Numbered from the stretch's first letter, positions 1 through 10,178 are shown. The stretch: DNA of 34,535 bases from Desulfobulbus sp. (GCA_009778955.1 WRFD01000003.1:1-34535); one strand, 5' to 3'. The notes: a model not told the origin generated them from the sequence alone. A program made the numbers and translations.

Positions 1-1
1 C

Positions 2-151
2 CTGCGCGGGAGCACGGGCATAGGCGAGCTTGGGCTGAGTTTGAAGCCGTCCACCAAGACGGTGCCGCTGTCCGTGGATTTGGGCGTTCAGGGCTATGTG
101 GGAAAAAGAGAAGGCGTGACCGGGAGTTTACAGGTTAGATACGAGTTTTAG
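2..151 (+). CDS. C-terminal end of an outer-membrane beta-barrel (autotransporter-type) protein, partial
   Basis: The window opens inside a reading frame that runs to a TAG at 149-151 and gives 49 residues. They alternate polar and hydrophobic residues in short strands (ELGLSLKP, VPLSVDLGVQGYVG, GVTGSLQVRYEF) and end in a phenylalanine. A terminal aromatic residue is the usual BAM recognition signal of outer-membrane barrels, and the last two strands resemble the end of an autotransporter beta-domain. A strong terminator follows 38 bases later, which fits the end of a transcription unit. The passenger or upstream domain is outside the window, so the family assignment is tentative while the barrel call is firmer. 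Confidence 0.6.
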   Translation: MRGSTGIGELGLSLKPSTKTVPLSVDLGVQGYVGKREGVTGSLQVRYEF

Positions 152-188
152 CGGGTCAAGCCACCAAGAAAACCGCCATCCCATCATG

Positions 189-228
189 CGCGGCGCCGCC
201 GGAAACAACGGTGCGCCGCGTTTTTTTT
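189..228 (+). terminator. Rho-independent terminator after the barrel gene
   Basis: An 8-base GC stem (CGCGGCGC at 189-196 pairing with GCGCCGCG at 213-220), with an inner CCG/CGG extension, is followed by eight T residues at 221-228. It lies 38 bases past the stop codon of the partial barrel gene. Confidence 0.85.
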
Positions 229-454
229 ATCAAAAAATATATATCATTTTCTTGCGCTGGTGCAAGCATGCACAAGGTTAATACGCTGTAATATCAATAA
301 CAATTGAATAGATATTTTGCTTTATCAACAGGAAATGACATTACCCGCCGAACTTGGCCCAAGTCTTTTCCTGTCATATGAACATGATTTGGCACGATAA
401 CACCGCAAACAACCAAAAACGCCGCCGGGGCGGTCAGGAGTGTGTTCCTGTTCC

Positions 455-478
455 GTTCCCACGCCGGAGCTTGGGAAC
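455..478. repeat. GATCAA-associated hairpin repeat, copy 1
   Basis: GTTCCCACGC-CGGA-GCTTGGGAAC forms a near-perfect 10-base stem and is followed by GATCAAATGCGGG. Related hairpins followed by GATCAA occur at 683-706 (degenerate), 7340-7361 and 11782-11805. The shared structure and flank mark it as a REP-like dispersed intergenic repeat. Confidence 0.7.
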
Positions 479-578
479 GATCAAATGCGGGCGGGCGGAG
501 AGCCGTTGCCGCCCAGCCGGTTGCGGAGTTTGCCGTCCGGGCCTTCAGGGCGGCCCGGCTGCCGTTTCTTTTGTTTCT

Positions 579-600
579 TTTCTTTGGGCAAATAAAGAAA
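579..600. repeat. TTTCTTT/AAAGAAA palindrome
   Basis: TTTCTTT (579-585), loop GGGCAAAT, AAAGAAA (594-600). Similar TTTCTTTGGGCAA palindromes are a common dispersed intergenic motif in proteobacteria. Function unknown; it could act as a weak hairpin. Confidence 0.45.
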
Positions 601-610
601 AAAGCCCCTC

Positions 611-720
611 CGGCAGGAGATCGAGGCTAAAATTTCCGACAACAGGCAAAAAACAAGAAATTCTTGATTCAGTCAGGCTTGCGTTTCAACGCTTGCACAT
701 GGGAACGATCAAACAACGGG
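611..720 (+). repeat. ~110-base dispersed repeat, copy A
   Basis: This stretch matches 11709-11819 over its whole length with scattered substitutions. Shared blocks include GGAGA-CGAGGCT, CAACAGCAAAAAA, TTGATTCA-TCAGGCTTG and GGGAACGATCAAA. It ends with the same hairpin (683-706, degenerate) followed by GATCAA. Neither copy holds an open frame, so it is a non-autonomous repeat. Confidence 0.65.
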
Positions 721-764
721 AAGGATGCTGCCCGCGTCATAGACGTTGAGTTCGCTCCGTTCAC

Positions 765-2354
<1,590 letters not shown>

Positions 2355-2405
2355 ATCCCGCAGCTGCTTGGGCTTGAGGCCGTTGATATTACCGGTGACG
2401 GTCGA

Positions 2406-2419
2406 GATGGCGAACTCCT
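2406..2419 (-). promoter_or_regulatory. Strong ribosome binding site placed before an ATC codon, likely hflX start
   Basis: On the minus strand AGGAG (2419-2415) is followed by six bases and then ATC (2408-2406), in frame with hflX. Reading from ATC adds 18 residues ahead of the TTG. No ATG, GTG or TTG occurs at the right distance, so either ATC is used as a rare start or the original ATG was mutated or misread. Confidence 0.5.
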
Positions 2420-2434
2420 ATTGCAAAAAAAGAA

Positions 2435-3817
2435 TCAGCAGGGAGCATTCCCCGGAGTCCGGGGAAAGGGGATGACGTCGCGAATATTCTGCATGCCGGT
2501 GACGAATTGCACCAAGCGGTCGAAGCCAAGCCCGAAACCGGCATGGGGCACGGAACCGAACCGGCGCAGATCAAGATACCAGCCGTACTGCTCCGTGTCG
2601 AGACCGGCCGCAGCCATCCGCCTGGCCAGCACTTCGTACCGCTCCTCGCGCTGGCTGCCGCCCACCAGCTCGCCGATGCCGGCCACCAGGAGGTCCATGG
2701 CCGCCACAGTGCGGCCGTCGTCATCCAGCCGCATATAAAAGGGTTTGATTGCCTCCGGATAGTTGGTGACGATCACCGGCGCCCTGGCCACCTCTTCGCA
2801 CAGATAGCGCTCGTGCTCGGCCTGGAGGTCAACGCCCCACTGCACCGGAAAGGCGAAATCCCGGCGAGCGCGCTGCAATTCCGCCACTGCCTCGGTGTAG
2901 GTGAGATGGACGAAGGGTGCATCGCGCACCTGCGACAGCCTGTCGATCAGGCCCTTGGCCACATGCTGGTCGAACAGGATGAGATCTTCGGCGCATTCGG
3001 CAAGCACCGAGGCGATCAGCGCCTTGATCATGGCTTCGGCCATCTCCATGTCGCCACGCAAATCGCAAAAGGCCATCTCCGGCTCCAGCATCCAAAATTC
3101 GGCCAAGTGCCTGTTGGTATTTGAATTTTCTGCTCGGAACGTCGGCCCGAAGGTGTAGACCCGGCCATGGGACAGGGCAAAGATTTCCGCTTGGAGTTGG
3201 CCGCTGACCGTCAGGCCGGCTCGGCGGCCGAAAAAATCATCACCAAAGGGGTCACCTTGCCGCATTTGCCCCGGCTCCAAAGTGGTGACCGTGAACATCT
3301 CGCCCGCTCCCTCGCAGTCCGAGGTGGTGATGATCGGGGTTTGCACCAGGATAAATCCCTGCTCATGGAAAAAACGGTGAATAGCGAAGCTGAGGGCGCT
3401 TCTGATCCTGGCTACCGCACCCAGGGCATTGGTGCGGGGTCGGAGATGGGCGATGGAGCGAAGAAATTCGAAGCTGTGCCGCTTTTTCTGCAGCGGGTAG
3501 CTTTCGGGGTCGGCCCAGCCGAGCACTTCGATCAGATCCGCCCGGACCTCCACCGGCTGGCCCTTGGCCGGCGAGGCCACCAGCGTGCCCCGGACCCGGA
3601 GCGAACAGCCGGTGCTCAGCTTCCGCACCTCGGTCGCATAGTTGCCAAGGCCCTCCTCGGCGAGAATCTGGAGATTGGTCAGGCAGGAGCCATCGTTGAG
3701 TTCAAGAAAGGTGAGGCTGCCCGAGTCGCGCCTGGTCCGCAGCCAGCCCTTGGCATCAACCACCTCGCCCAGGGACTGTTGCCGCAAGATATCGACAATC
3801 CGCCTTGTGTCCGCCAT
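2435..3817 (-). CDS. asnS: Asparaginyl-tRNA synthetase
   Basis: This class IIb aminoacyl-tRNA synthetase charges tRNA-Asn with asparagine in the cytoplasm. The N-terminal OB-fold anticodon-binding domain (about residues 15-100, [20 protein letters not shown]) precedes the class II catalytic core. Motif 2 is in the [21 protein letters not shown] region and motif 3 is the C-terminal [20 protein letters not shown]. The [17 protein letters not shown] segment is typical of AsnRS rather than AspRS. The length of 460 residues is normal. The ATG at 3817 has a very strong AGGAGGG ribosome binding site ten bases upstream. It sits between lpxI and hflX on the same strand with short gaps, so it is probably part of the lpx transcription unit. 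Confidence 0.96.
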   Translation of the reverse strand: MADTRRIVDILRQQSLGEVVDAKGWLRTRRDSGSLTFLELNDGSCLTNLQILAEEGLGNYATEVRKLSTGCSLRVRGTLVASPAKGQPVEVRADLIEVLGWADPESYPLQKKRHSFEFLRSIAHLRPRTNALGAVARIRSALSFAIHRFFHEQGFILVQTPIITTSDCEGAGEMFTVTTLEPGQMRQGDPFGDDFFGRRAGLTVSGQLQAEIFALSHGRVYTFGPTFRAENSNTNRHLAEFWMLEPEMAFCDLRGDMEMAEAMIKALIASVLAECAEDLILFDQHVAKGLIDRLSQVRDAPFVHLTYTEAVAELQRARRDFAFPVQWGVDLQAEHERYLCEEVARAPVIVTNYPEAIKPFYMRLDDDGRTVAAMDLLVAGIGELVGGSQREERYEVLARRMAAAGLDTEQYGWYLDLRRFGSVPHAGFGLGFDRLVQFVTGMQNIRDVIPFPRTPGNAPC

Positions 3818-3878
3818 GGTCTTCCCTCCTGCTCCTGTCCGCGCAGGCGTCCTTTCGCCGGGCCACCGTACCCGGTTG

Positions 3879-4727
3879 TCAACAGATCAACCCGCCCTGC
3901 TCATCTTCGCTCAGCCCCACCACCACCAGCCCCGCCCGGTCGGCCGCAGCCACCATGGCTGCCCGGTCGAACACCAAAGATTGTCCGGCTTCCACCGCCA
4001 GTACCGCTCCCTTGACCTCGGCCAGAGTTTCGATGGTCGTCACCCCGGTCGCCGGCAAGTCGAAACGAAAATCCTGGTTCGGTTTTTTCAATTTGACCAC
4101 CACCGCCCCGGAACCGGCCAAGACGCCGCCCCGGCGAATGGCGGCGTCGGTGCCTTCGATCGCCTCCACAGCCAGGACACTGCGGCCGCGCACCACCACG
4201 CACTGGCCGATATCAAGCCGGCCCACTTCGCGGGCGATGGCCCAGCCGAAGCGGATGTCGTCCATCTGTTCAGCCGTGGGTCGTTTGCGGGTCAGAAAGC
4301 CTTGGGGAAAAAAGAGGTGATCCAGGTAGCAGGTGGAGGCCAGCACCCGGATGCCCTCCTCTTCCAAGGTGGCGGCCACAGCCCGGAGGATGGAGTCGTC
4401 CTGGCGCTTATCGATCTTGCCCCACAGGGACAGCCCTTTAAAATCGGGAAGAATATCGTGAAAAATCCGAGTCTTGGTGATGGTGCCCGCAAAAACGGCC
4501 TCCCGCACCTGTTCCCGATGAAAATACGAGATGATTTTGCCCAACTGCCCGAGCTTGACCCATAAGGTAATATCCGCCAGTTCTTCCAGTTGGGCCTCAG
4601 TCTCGTTGACATGGGCGATGGCCACCACTCGGCGCCCCCGTGCCCGCGCCGCCTCGGCGAACAGGAGGGGAAACTGGCCGCCGCCGGCGATCAGGCCGAT
4701 CGGTGCTGTGCCGTCCGCTTCAGTCAT
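3879..4727 (-). CDS. lpxI: UDP-2,3-diacylglucosamine pyrophosphatase LpxI
   Basis: LpxI (DUF1009) hydrolyses UDP-2,3-diacylglucosamine to lipid X and UMP, the fourth step of lipid A synthesis, and replaces LpxH in alpha- and delta-proteobacteria. The 282-residue protein starts with the typical LpxI_N segment (IGLIAGGGQFPLLFAEAA) and ends with the LpxI_C domain, including PNQDFRFDLPATG, where the conserved acidic catalytic/metal residues lie. Its start overlaps the end of lpxA by eight bases, indicating translational coupling. No lpxH-like gene is seen in the window. The family identity is clear; the biochemical role follows from characterised homologues. Confidence 0.93.
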   Translation of the reverse strand: MTEADGTAPIGLIAGGGQFPLLFAEAARARGRRVVAIAHVNETEAQLEELADITLWVKLGQLGKIISYFHREQVREAVFAGTITKTRIFHDILPDFKGLSLWGKIDKRQDDSILRAVAATLEEEGIRVLASTCYLDHLFFPQGFLTRKRPTAEQMDDIRFGWAIAREVGRLDIGQCVVVRGRSVLAVEAIEGTDAAIRRGGVLAGSGAVVVKLKKPNQDFRFDLPATGVTTIETLAEVKGAVLAVEAGQSLVFDRAAMVAAADRAGLVVVGLSEDEQGGLIC

Positions 4728-5517
4728 CCAGGGTGCGCTTGACCACGCCGCGCTTGCTGGAATGAAAGAACTGCACCATGTTCTGCACCTCGGCGCAGTC
4801 GCTCATCTCCTCCGTCAATTTCACCAGCGCATCCTTGAGCAGGATTTCCGGGGAACGAAACAGTATCCGGAACGCCTCTTCCAACTGCTTGATGGTTTCG
4901 CGGTCCATGCCGGCGCGGCGCAAGCCAATCTTGTTAATGCTGGCGATGCGCATTTGGTTGCGGGTGCCTTCCATGATCACATAGGGCGGCACATCAAGGC
5001 CGATGCCGGACATGCCGCCGATATAGGCATACTCGCCGATCCGGCAGAACTGATGCACCGCCACCAAGCCGCCCAGGTTGGCGTGGCTGCCGACCTCGAC
5101 ATGCCCGGCCAGGGTGGCGACGTTGGCCATGATGATGTGGTCGGCGATGACGCAGTCGTGGGCAACATGGCAGTAGGCCATGATCATGTTGTGGTTGCCG
5201 ATTAAGGTCTTGCCGCTGGCCTTGACCGTGGCCCGATGAATGGAGACGTATTCGCGGATCTGGTTGTCGTCGCCGACGATCAATTCGGTCGGCTCCCCTT
5301 GGTAGTGGATATCTTGGGGCGGCCCGCCGATGATGGCAAAGGAGCCGATCGTGTTGCGGGCACCCAAGGTGGTGTGGCCGCTGACCACGGCATGAGCGCA
5401 GATCCGGGTTTCCGCTCCGATTCTGGCGGGACCGTCGATGACGGCATACGGCTCGACGATCACCGAACTGTCGAGTTCCGCTCTGGGGTCGATGACCGCT
5501 GTGGGATGTATAGGCAT
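4720..5517 (-). CDS. lpxA: UDP-N-acetylglucosamine acyltransferase LpxA
   Basis: LpxA transfers a hydroxyacyl chain from acyl carrier protein to the 3-OH of UDP-GlcNAc, the first step of lipid A synthesis. The 265-residue protein is a left-handed beta-helix of hexapeptide repeats (IHPTAVIDPRAELD onwards), with the catalytic histidine in YCHVAHDC (His120, equivalent to E. coli His125). The signature AVHQFCRIGEYAYIGGMSG and the C-terminal helical domain follow. I chose the ATG at 5517, preceded by AGGA, because the open frame upstream of it does not look like LpxA. The gene lies 68 bases after fabZ and overlaps lpxI. Confidence 0.96.
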   Translation of the reverse strand: MPIHPTAVIDPRAELDSSVIVEPYAVIDGPARIGAETRICAHAVVSGHTTLGARNTIGSFAIIGGPPQDIHYQGEPTELIVGDDNQIREYVSIHRATVKASGKTLIGNHNMIMAYCHVAHDCVIADHIIMANVATLAGHVEVGSHANLGGLVAVHQFCRIGEYAYIGGMSGIGLDVPPYVIMEGTRNQMRIASINKIGLRRAGMDRETIKQLEEAFRILFRSPEILLKDALVKLTEEMSDCAEVQNMVQFFHSSKRGVVKRTLDD

Positions 5518-5585
5518 AACAACTATCCTGATAAATAAAAAAGTGTTGGGGCGGTATGGCGGCCACCCGGAGCGAATTGGACGGA

Positions 5586-6041
5586 TCAGGTGAAACTGGC
5601 CATCAATTCGGCCTCGGTGGCCAATTGCCCGTCGACCATGGCCTGGCCGGCCATCTTGATCACCCTGCCCCTCTGCTTGAGCATTTCGAGTTTGAGCACC
5701 AACTGGTCGCCCGGACGGACGATCCTGCGGAAGCGAGCCTTGTCCACCCCAGCGAAATAGGCGAGATGGCCGATCATCTCCCGGTCGGAGAGGCACACCA
5801 AAATACTGCCGACCTGAGCCATGGCTTCCAGGATGAGCACCCCGGGCATAACCGGCTCACCCGGAAAATGGCCCTGGAAAAACGGCTCGTTCATGGTGAC
5901 GTTCTTGATGCCGGTGATGTTCTTCCCATGTTCCACCTCGACGATACGGTCGACGAGGAGGAAGGGATATCGATGCGGCAGGATCGCCATGATTCCCTTG
6001 ACATCGATGGGGAGTTGCAGATCAGATACTGGTGTCGTCAT
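5586..6041 (-). CDS. fabZ: 3-hydroxyacyl-[acyl-carrier-protein] dehydratase FabZ
   Basis: FabZ dehydrates 3-hydroxyacyl-ACP in type II fatty-acid synthesis and competes with LpxA/LpxD for the same hydroxyacyl-ACP pool, which explains its conserved place in this operon. The 151-residue protein has the hot-dog fold motifs [22 protein letters not shown] with catalytic His58, and [10 protein letters not shown] with catalytic Glu72. The ATG at 6041 overlaps the lpxD stop (ATGA) and has GAGG five bases upstream. The longer open frame upstream simply reads into lpxD. Confidence 0.96.
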   Translation of the reverse strand: MTTPVSDLQLPIDVKGIMAILPHRYPFLLVDRIVEVEHGKNITGIKNVTMNEPFFQGHFPGEPVMPGVLILEAMAQVGSILVCLSDREMIGHLAYFAGVDKARFRRIVRPGDQLVLKLEMLKQRGRVIKMAGQAMVDGQLATEAELMASFT

Positions 6042-7099
6042 TCTTCTTCCTCGTTTTGTGTGGCTGCAAGCAACGAGCCGAGCCGGTCCACTTCCTTGCG
6101 CAGGCGCCGCAGCTCCTTGACCATTTCCGGCAATCTGCCAAAGGCGACCGCAGCGCGTCCCCACTCCTTGGCCTCGATGGCCGGAGCACCGCCGACCACC
6201 GCTCCCTTGGGCTGATTGTTATGGATGCCGCTCATGGCCGCCACCATGACCTGATCGGCCAGGTGCAGGTGCCCGGCAACCCCGGCCTTGGCGCCGAGCA
6301 CCACGTTGCGGCCCAAGGTGGCGCTGCCCGCAATCCCGACCTGGGCCACCAGAATCGAGTTTTCCCCGACCACCACGTTATGGCCGACCATGACCAGGTT
6401 GTCGATTTTCACCCCGGACTTGATCCAGGTCACCCCGAAGGCGGCCCGGTCGACGCAGGAATTGGCGCCGATCTCGACATCGTCGTCGATCCGGACCCTG
6501 CCCACCTGTGGTTTTTTATAATGGACGCCCATCCGGTCAGTGGCAAAGCCGAAGCCGTCGCTGCCGATCACCGCGCCGTGATGGAGTATCACCCGCCTGC
6601 CGATGGCGCATCGCTCGCTCACCGTGACATTGGCATGGATAAGGGTGTCGTCGCCGATCATCGTGTCGTCGCCGATCACCGCGCCGGCATGGATGATGAC
6701 CCGCTCGCCCACCACCACCCGGTCACCCAGGACCACCAGGGGGCCGATGGTCACTTCGGCGGGAAGGACGCACCCCGCGCCCAGCACGGCCGAGGGATGA
6801 ACGCCTTGGGCCCGGAACGGTTCGGCCAAAAGAAAGGCATGGATGCGGGCAGCGGCCACTGCGGGCTGCTCGGCCACGATGGCCGGGATGGGCAAGGAAT
6901 CAACGCCAGCGGGGATAATGCAGGCCGAGGCCAGGCACTGTTCCGGCAACGGCAAGTGTTTGCCGTCGAGGACAAAGGTGATCTCGCCGGCTTGGGCATG
7001 CTCGATGCCATTGAGGCCACGGACAACCAGATCGGGGTCACCCTCCACCCGGCCGCCCACCAGGTCGGCCAGTTGCCGCAAGCTGCATTCTCGGGGCAT
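6038..7099 (-). CDS. lpxD: UDP-3-O-(3-hydroxyacyl)glucosamine N-acyltransferase LpxD
   Basis: LpxD adds the second hydroxyacyl chain (to the 2-amine) in lipid A synthesis. The N-terminal uridine-binding domain ([20 protein letters not shown]) is followed by the hexapeptide-repeat beta-helix ([11 protein letters not shown] onwards). The catalytic histidine is in [10 protein letters not shown] (His240, matching E. coli His239), and a C-terminal helical tail ([20 protein letters not shown]) follows. I chose the ATG at 7099 because GGAGG lies nine bases upstream; an earlier in-frame ATG at 7135 has no ribosome binding site. It is the first gene of the lpxD-fabZ-lpxA-lpxI-asnS-hflX run. bamA and skp, common upstream neighbours, are absent. 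Confidence 0.96.
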   Translation of the reverse strand: MPRECSLRQLADLVGGRVEGDPDLVVRGLNGIEHAQAGEITFVLDGKHLPLPEQCLASACIIPAGVDSLPIPAIVAEQPAVAAARIHAFLLAEPFRAQGVHPSAVLGAGCVLPAEVTIGPLVVLGDRVVVGERVIIHAGAVIGDDTMIGDDTLIHANVTVSERCAIGRRVILHHGAVIGSDGFGFATDRMGVHYKKPQVGRVRIDDDVEIGANSCVDRAAFGVTWIKSGVKIDNLVMVGHNVVVGENSILVAQVGIAGSATLGRNVVLGAKAGVAGHLHLADQVMVAAMSGIHNNQPKGAVVGGAPAIEAKEWGRAAVAFGRLPEMVKELRRLRKEVDRLGSLLAATQNEEEE

Positions 7100-7339
7100 G
7101 TGCGTATTCCTCCGGATATCAATACGGTCATTCATCGCCGAACAAGACCCCTTGTGGAGCTTGCACAGAGCGAAGCGAACGTGTCATTTCGACCGCTTCA
7201 TTTTATGCCATTTCGGCCGAAGGGAGAAATCTCCTTGGCTTGCTCGATAACTCACGGAAATATTTGCAAGATTTCTCGTCGTTGCGCTCCAACGCCAGAA
7301 ACGGCGCAGGCCGCAGGAGCGGCCAGAATTACGCTCCCA

Positions 7340-7361
7340 TTCCCACGCCGGAGCGTGGGAA
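7340..7361. repeat. GATCAA-associated hairpin repeat, copy 3
   Basis: TTCCCACGC (7340-7348) and GCGTGGGAA (7353-7361) form a perfect 9-base stem, followed by GGATCAACGGCGGCGGCAGG. It is the best-preserved member of the hairpin family also found at 455-478 and 11782-11805. Confidence 0.7.
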
Positions 7362-7433
7362 GGATCAACGGCGGCGGCAGGATGCCGCCCCTACGCGCGG
7401 TTCATCGATATGACAGCAAACGCCCTGGTCAGA

Positions 7434-7456
7434 GTTCGGTGAGCAACGCACTCATT
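7434..7456 (+). repeat. 23-base repeat, inverted copy at the window's right end
   Basis: GTTCGGTGAGCAACGCACTCATT matches the reverse complement of 34473-34495 at 22 of 23 positions. Both copies sit next to CATTTCGAC/GTTGCGCTC type sequence, so they are probably parts of one longer dispersed element. Confidence 0.6.
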
Positions 7457-7492
7457 GACAAAACAAAAAGTCCTGTCGGAAAAACAAGGGGA

Positions 7493-8728
7493 TTACCCCT
7501 TATTCCGCCATGACTTGCCCCACTGCCAAAGGCAAAGAAAAATACTGTCCTTTGCCTCAATCGTAAAGCAAAACAGCAAGCCGCCGCTCCCAGTACTCGT
7601 CCAGTTCCCGCTGCCAGCCGCGCTCCAGTTGGCCACCGGCTCTCCGGCCTCCAGGCTCTCTCGCACGGCCCGGTCGCCGATGATCAGGTCCATGGGCAAC
7701 CGCTCAAACTCATATTCATAGGGCGGCTCTTTATAGGCGAACTGTCCAGGATACAGGTGAAACATGGCCTGCAACAGGGCCAGGCTGGTGCGGTACGGCC
7801 TGAAGGCATTGATATCGGTCACATGGATCTGGAAGCCGGTGCAGGCCTGCCCTATCCATTTTCCCGAAGTCGGCTCAAACCTGAGCGGCCGCAGAACGCA
7901 GCCCGGCAGGTCAGTTGCGCGGAGGACGCCTTGCAACTGGCGATGATCGAGAAACGGCGCGCCGCAGAGCTCAAACGGCAGGGTCGTGCCCCTGCCCTCT
8001 GAAATGTTGGTCCCTTCCCAGATCACTTGTCCTGGGTAGACCAGAGCCGTGACAAAGGACGGCATGTTGGGCGAGGGAAAAACCCAAGCCTGGCCGGTGG
8101 CCGGAAAGTACATGTCCCGGCGCCAGCCCTCGGCCCGAATCACCTCAAGGTCGGCATTGATGGCCAATTCCCGGTTGCACAGCAGGGCTAGCTCGCCTAG
8201 GGTCAGGCCATGGCGCATGGGGATGGCGCATCGGCCGACAAAGGAGGCGCAATCGGGCCGCAGGATATTGCCTTCGACCAGATGGCCGCCGATGGGGTTG
8301 GGCCGGTCGAGCACCACCACCTTGATGCCGGTCGCCGCCGCAACTTCCAGGCAATGGACCACGGTCCAGATAAAGGTGTAGACCCGGGCGCCGACGTCGA
8401 TCAGATCGACCAGCAGGACATCGATATCGGCCAACATCGACGGATGGGGCTTGCGGGTCTCGCCGTAGAGCGAATACACCGGCAGGCCGGTCACCGTGTC
8501 GACCCCGTGGTCAGACTCGATCATATTATCCTGCTTTTCGCTGAAAAAACCGTGCTGCGGCGAAAAAAGGCAAGTCAACTGGCCAGGATAGGCCGCGCGC
8601 ACCAGATCGCGGCCATGGACAAAATGGCGGTCGGTCGAGGCCTGGTTCACCAGCAGCCCCAGCCGTCTGCCGGCCAGGGAGGGCTGGTCCCCGCGGCCAA
8701 GCCGCTCTATTCCGGTTGCGACAATCAC
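7493..8728 (-). CDS. NamZ-like (DUF1343) peptidoglycan exo-N-acetylmuramidase, frameshifted at 3' end
   Basis: DUF1343 proteins include NamZ, an enzyme that removes terminal N-acetylmuramic acid from peptidoglycan fragments. The body is well conserved: GRRLGLLVNQAS, LFSPQHGFF, LPVYSLYGETRKP, DVLLVDLIDVGARVYTFIWT, DRPNPIGG, FPSPNMPSFVTALVYPG, EGTNISEGRGTTLPFE. The last 40 or so residues (NWSAAGSGNWTSTGSGG...) are unlike the family. Shifting frame near 7629-7636 gives the expected tail (QLERGWQRELDEYW, then ERRLAVLLYD) ending at a TGA at 7557, so a single base has been lost or misread. I prefer the GTG at 8728, with GAGAG five bases upstream, over a TTG at 8740. No signal peptide is visible in this start. 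Confidence 0.85.
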   Translation of the reverse strand: MIVATGIERLGRGDQPSLAGRRLGLLVNQASTDRHFVHGRDLVRAAYPGQLTCLFSPQHGFFSEKQDNMIESDHGVDTVTGLPVYSLYGETRKPHPSMLADIDVLLVDLIDVGARVYTFIWTVVHCLEVAAATGIKVVVLDRPNPIGGHLVEGNILRPDCASFVGRCAIPMRHGLTLGELALLCNRELAINADLEVIRAEGWRRDMYFPATGQAWVFPSPNMPSFVTALVYPGQVIWEGTNISEGRGTTLPFELCGAPFLDHRQLQGVLRATDLPGCVLRPLRFEPTSGKWIGQACTGFQIHVTDINAFRPYRTSLALLQAMFHLYPGQFAYKEPPYEYEFERLPMDLIIGDRAVRESLEAGEPVANWSAAGSGNWTSTGSGGLLFCFTIEAKDSIFLCLWQWGKSWRNKG

Positions 8729-9026
8729 CTGTTCTCTCAATTCCTCTCAATAGAACGTCTTGCTGTTGTTCGCCAAGCGCATACGCGCCCTGTCCCCCCT
8801 CTTTTTTAGCGAACCTTGCGTTCTTCGTCAAGCAGCTGGCTTGGCCGCTTTCGCCACAGCAACTTGATGGCGCGAAAGAAACGCCCTTAGCACCCCTGCG
8901 GGAGGGGCCTTGGCCACACCAAAAAGTCAAATTTTTTTCTTTCAAATTATTCAAACAAAAACAATGAATTATTTAAAAAATCCCTCTCGGGCGTTCAAAA
9001 TTTTGTATTTTTTTACATCCAAGGTA
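8729..9026. other. Divergent intergenic region, AT-rich upstream element of first OMP promoter
   Basis: No gene. From about 8919 the sequence becomes strongly A/T-rich (runs such as AAATTTTTTTC and AATTATTTAAAAAATCC). It matches 10503-10614 upstream of the second OMP gene, so it was duplicated with it. A/T tracts just upstream of a -35 box are typical of UP elements, though this is inferred. A CCCCT/AGGGG hairpin lies near 8897. Confidence 0.45.
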
Positions 9027-9055
9027 TTGCCAGCCTCATGTTCCTTTGTTATATT
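9027..9055 (+). promoter_or_regulatory. Sigma-70-type promoter of first OMP gene
   Basis: TTGCCA (9027-9032), a 17-base spacer and TATATT (9050-9055) match the -35 and -10 consensus at five of six positions each. The same two boxes with the same spacing occur at 10615-10643 before the paralogue. Transcription would start near 9062, leaving a leader of about 93 bases. An earlier in-frame ATG at 9038 lies inside the promoter and can be excluded. Confidence 0.8.
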
Positions 9056-9154
9056 GGGGCTAAAGAAGAAGCTCAGGATTCATGGCTGTTATTGTACTTC
9101 TCGGGCAATAAAGCCCATGCAGACATAGCACAACACAAAACAGGAGAAAGGAAT

Positions 9155-9964
9155 ATGAAAAAAGTATTGAGTGTCATGGCGGCAACCGCATTCGTTCTGA
9201 CCGCTGGCGTTGCTCTGGCAGGCGGCCCCGGTAAGAAAATGGGTCCCGGTTGTCCGGAAGCATGCCAGAAGCAGATCGACGACCTGCAATCTTCCCAGGC
9301 CCAGCAGAACGAGCAGTTGGACGCCCACAGCAAGCAACTGCAGAATCATGAGGGCCGGATCACCGACCTGGAGAAGGCCTTCAACGATTATTGGTACGTG
9401 CGTCTCAGCGCCCGGGCCGCTTGGACGACCCAAAAGCCTAAGCTGGCCACCATGATCCCAACCGACGACATGGGTTCAGACGTCGGCTGGGGCGGCGCCA
9501 TCGCTTTTGGACGTGAGTTCAGCATGTATCAGGCCTTGGGTAAATTCCGGGCGGAGATCGAGTTGGCCAAGCAGAAAGCGAATTTTGATGGTAACTTTGC
9601 TGCCAACGATGCATTGTATGTGGATGGTAGCGCGGATATCTCCACGGTATTCCTCAACGGTTACTATGAACTGCCGATCGCTGACGCCTTCTCGATCTAT
9701 TTCATGGCCGGTATTGGCTATGCCAAATATGATCAAGATGCTACCATCTATTATAATGTTGATGGTCGCCAGCCTACGGGTTGGAACTCTGCAAATGGCA
9801 GCGACAACGTCTTTGCCTACAAGGCAGGCCTGGGCGTGACCTACAACTTTACCGATCAGATCGCCGCTGATCTGGGCTACGAGTACCTGGGCGTGGCCGA
9901 CACCGACCTCGCTGACAACATCAACGGTCACAACGTGGTCCTTTCAGTCCGCTTTAAATTCTAA
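9155..9964 (+). CDS. Outer-membrane beta-barrel protein with N-terminal coiled coil (first tandem copy)
   Basis: The 269-residue protein starts with a signal peptide (MKKVLSVMAATAFVLTAGVALA). A short Gly/Pro/Cys segment with two cysteines (GPGCPEAC) and a predicted coiled coil (about residues 33-68, with heptad-like KQIDDLQSSQAQQNEQLD) follow. The rest is an OmpA/OmpW-type eight-stranded barrel from about residue 75 (YWYVRLSARAAW), ending VVLSVRFKF with the terminal phenylalanine. The ATG at 9155 has AGGAG nine bases upstream. It is closely related to the gene at 10746: signal, coiled coil, first and last strands are nearly identical, while loop regions differ. The coiled coil may trimerise or contact peptidoglycan; function is unknown. 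Confidence 0.85.
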   Translation: MKKVLSVMAATAFVLTAGVALAGGPGKKMGPGCPEACQKQIDDLQSSQAQQNEQLDAHSKQLQNHEGRITDLEKAFNDYWYVRLSARAAWTTQKPKLATMIPTDDMGSDVGWGGAIAFGREFSMYQALGKFRAEIELAKQKANFDGNFAANDALYVDGSADISTVFLNGYYELPIADAFSIYFMAGIGYAKYDQDATIYYNVDGRQPTGWNSANGSDNVFAYKAGLGVTYNFTDQIAADLGYEYLGVADTDLADNINGHNVVLSVRFKF

Positions 9965-9990
9965 TTGCCTTACCATTAAAAGCACCTCTT

Positions 9991-10024
9991 CCCCGGCCGG
10001 GTCCTCCGGCCGGGGATTTTTTTT
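9991..10024 (+). terminator. Rho-independent terminator of first OMP gene
   Basis: CCCCGGCCGG (9991-10000), loop GTCCT, CCGGCCGGGG, then A and eight T residues. The stem is perfect and 27 bases past the stop codon. The paralogue has the same terminator at 11629-11664 with a one-base change in the stem. Confidence 0.92.
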
Positions 10025-10108
10025 GCCCGCGACCATCCCACTGCAAGGGGACGCTCCGCCGGGCCGCCCCTTATACAATTTCTCAATCGAAATCTCTCTA
10101 ACAGTCTC

Positions 10109-10178
10109 CGTCATTGCGAACCGCGAGCGGAGCGTGGCGGGAAGCAAATCCATGCTGTTGAAAATAATGGATTGCCAC
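10109..10178. repeat. Dispersed palindromic repeat of the CATTGCGA...GCAAATCCAT type
   Basis: CGTCATTGCGAACCGCGAGC leads into a dyad in which GTGGC (10134-10138) and AATCCAT (10147-10153) pair with ATGGATT (10167-10173) and GCCAC (10174-10178). Sequences of the CATTGCGAGC...GCAATCCAT kind are widespread intergenic repeats in bacteria. It lies between the two tandem OMP genes. Confidence 0.55.

Larger units (their letters stand above)
229..764. other. Gene-free repeat-rich intergenic region
   Basis: I see no convincing gene here. The open frames present lack ribosome binding sites and have low-complexity Arg/Pro-rich translations. The stretch starts AT-rich (229-350) and then holds several dispersed repeats: a hairpin at 455-478, a palindrome at 579-600 and a ~110-base element at 611-720. 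It separates the convergent barrel gene and hflX, so it needs no promoter. Confidence 0.6.
7100..7492. other. Intergenic region with repeat remnants, no gene
   Basis: No gene is supported. The region holds a TCATTTCGACCG...AGGGAGAAATCT type repeat (about 7181-7235), an AAGATTTCTCGTCGTTGCGCTCC block (about 7266), the hairpin repeat at 7340-7361 and a 23-base block at 7434-7456 that recurs inverted at 34473-34495. The lpxD promoter should lie in the 7100-7200 end, but I could not pick a convincing one. Confidence 0.5.

Noticed and set aside
390-407. TGGCACG sequence resembling a sigma-54 -24 element
   Set aside because: The GG and the next GC are 12 bases apart rather than 10 and no TTGC follows, and there is no gene downstream.
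354-749. Open reading frame of 131 codons on the plus strand
   Set aside because: It runs through the hairpin and ~110-base repeats, has no ribosome binding site and a low-complexity Arg/Pro translation.
6032-7513. 493-codon plus-strand open frame
   Set aside because: It is the antisense of lpxD and continues into repeats; its His/Asp/Gly-rich content comes from the hexapeptide repeats read backwards.
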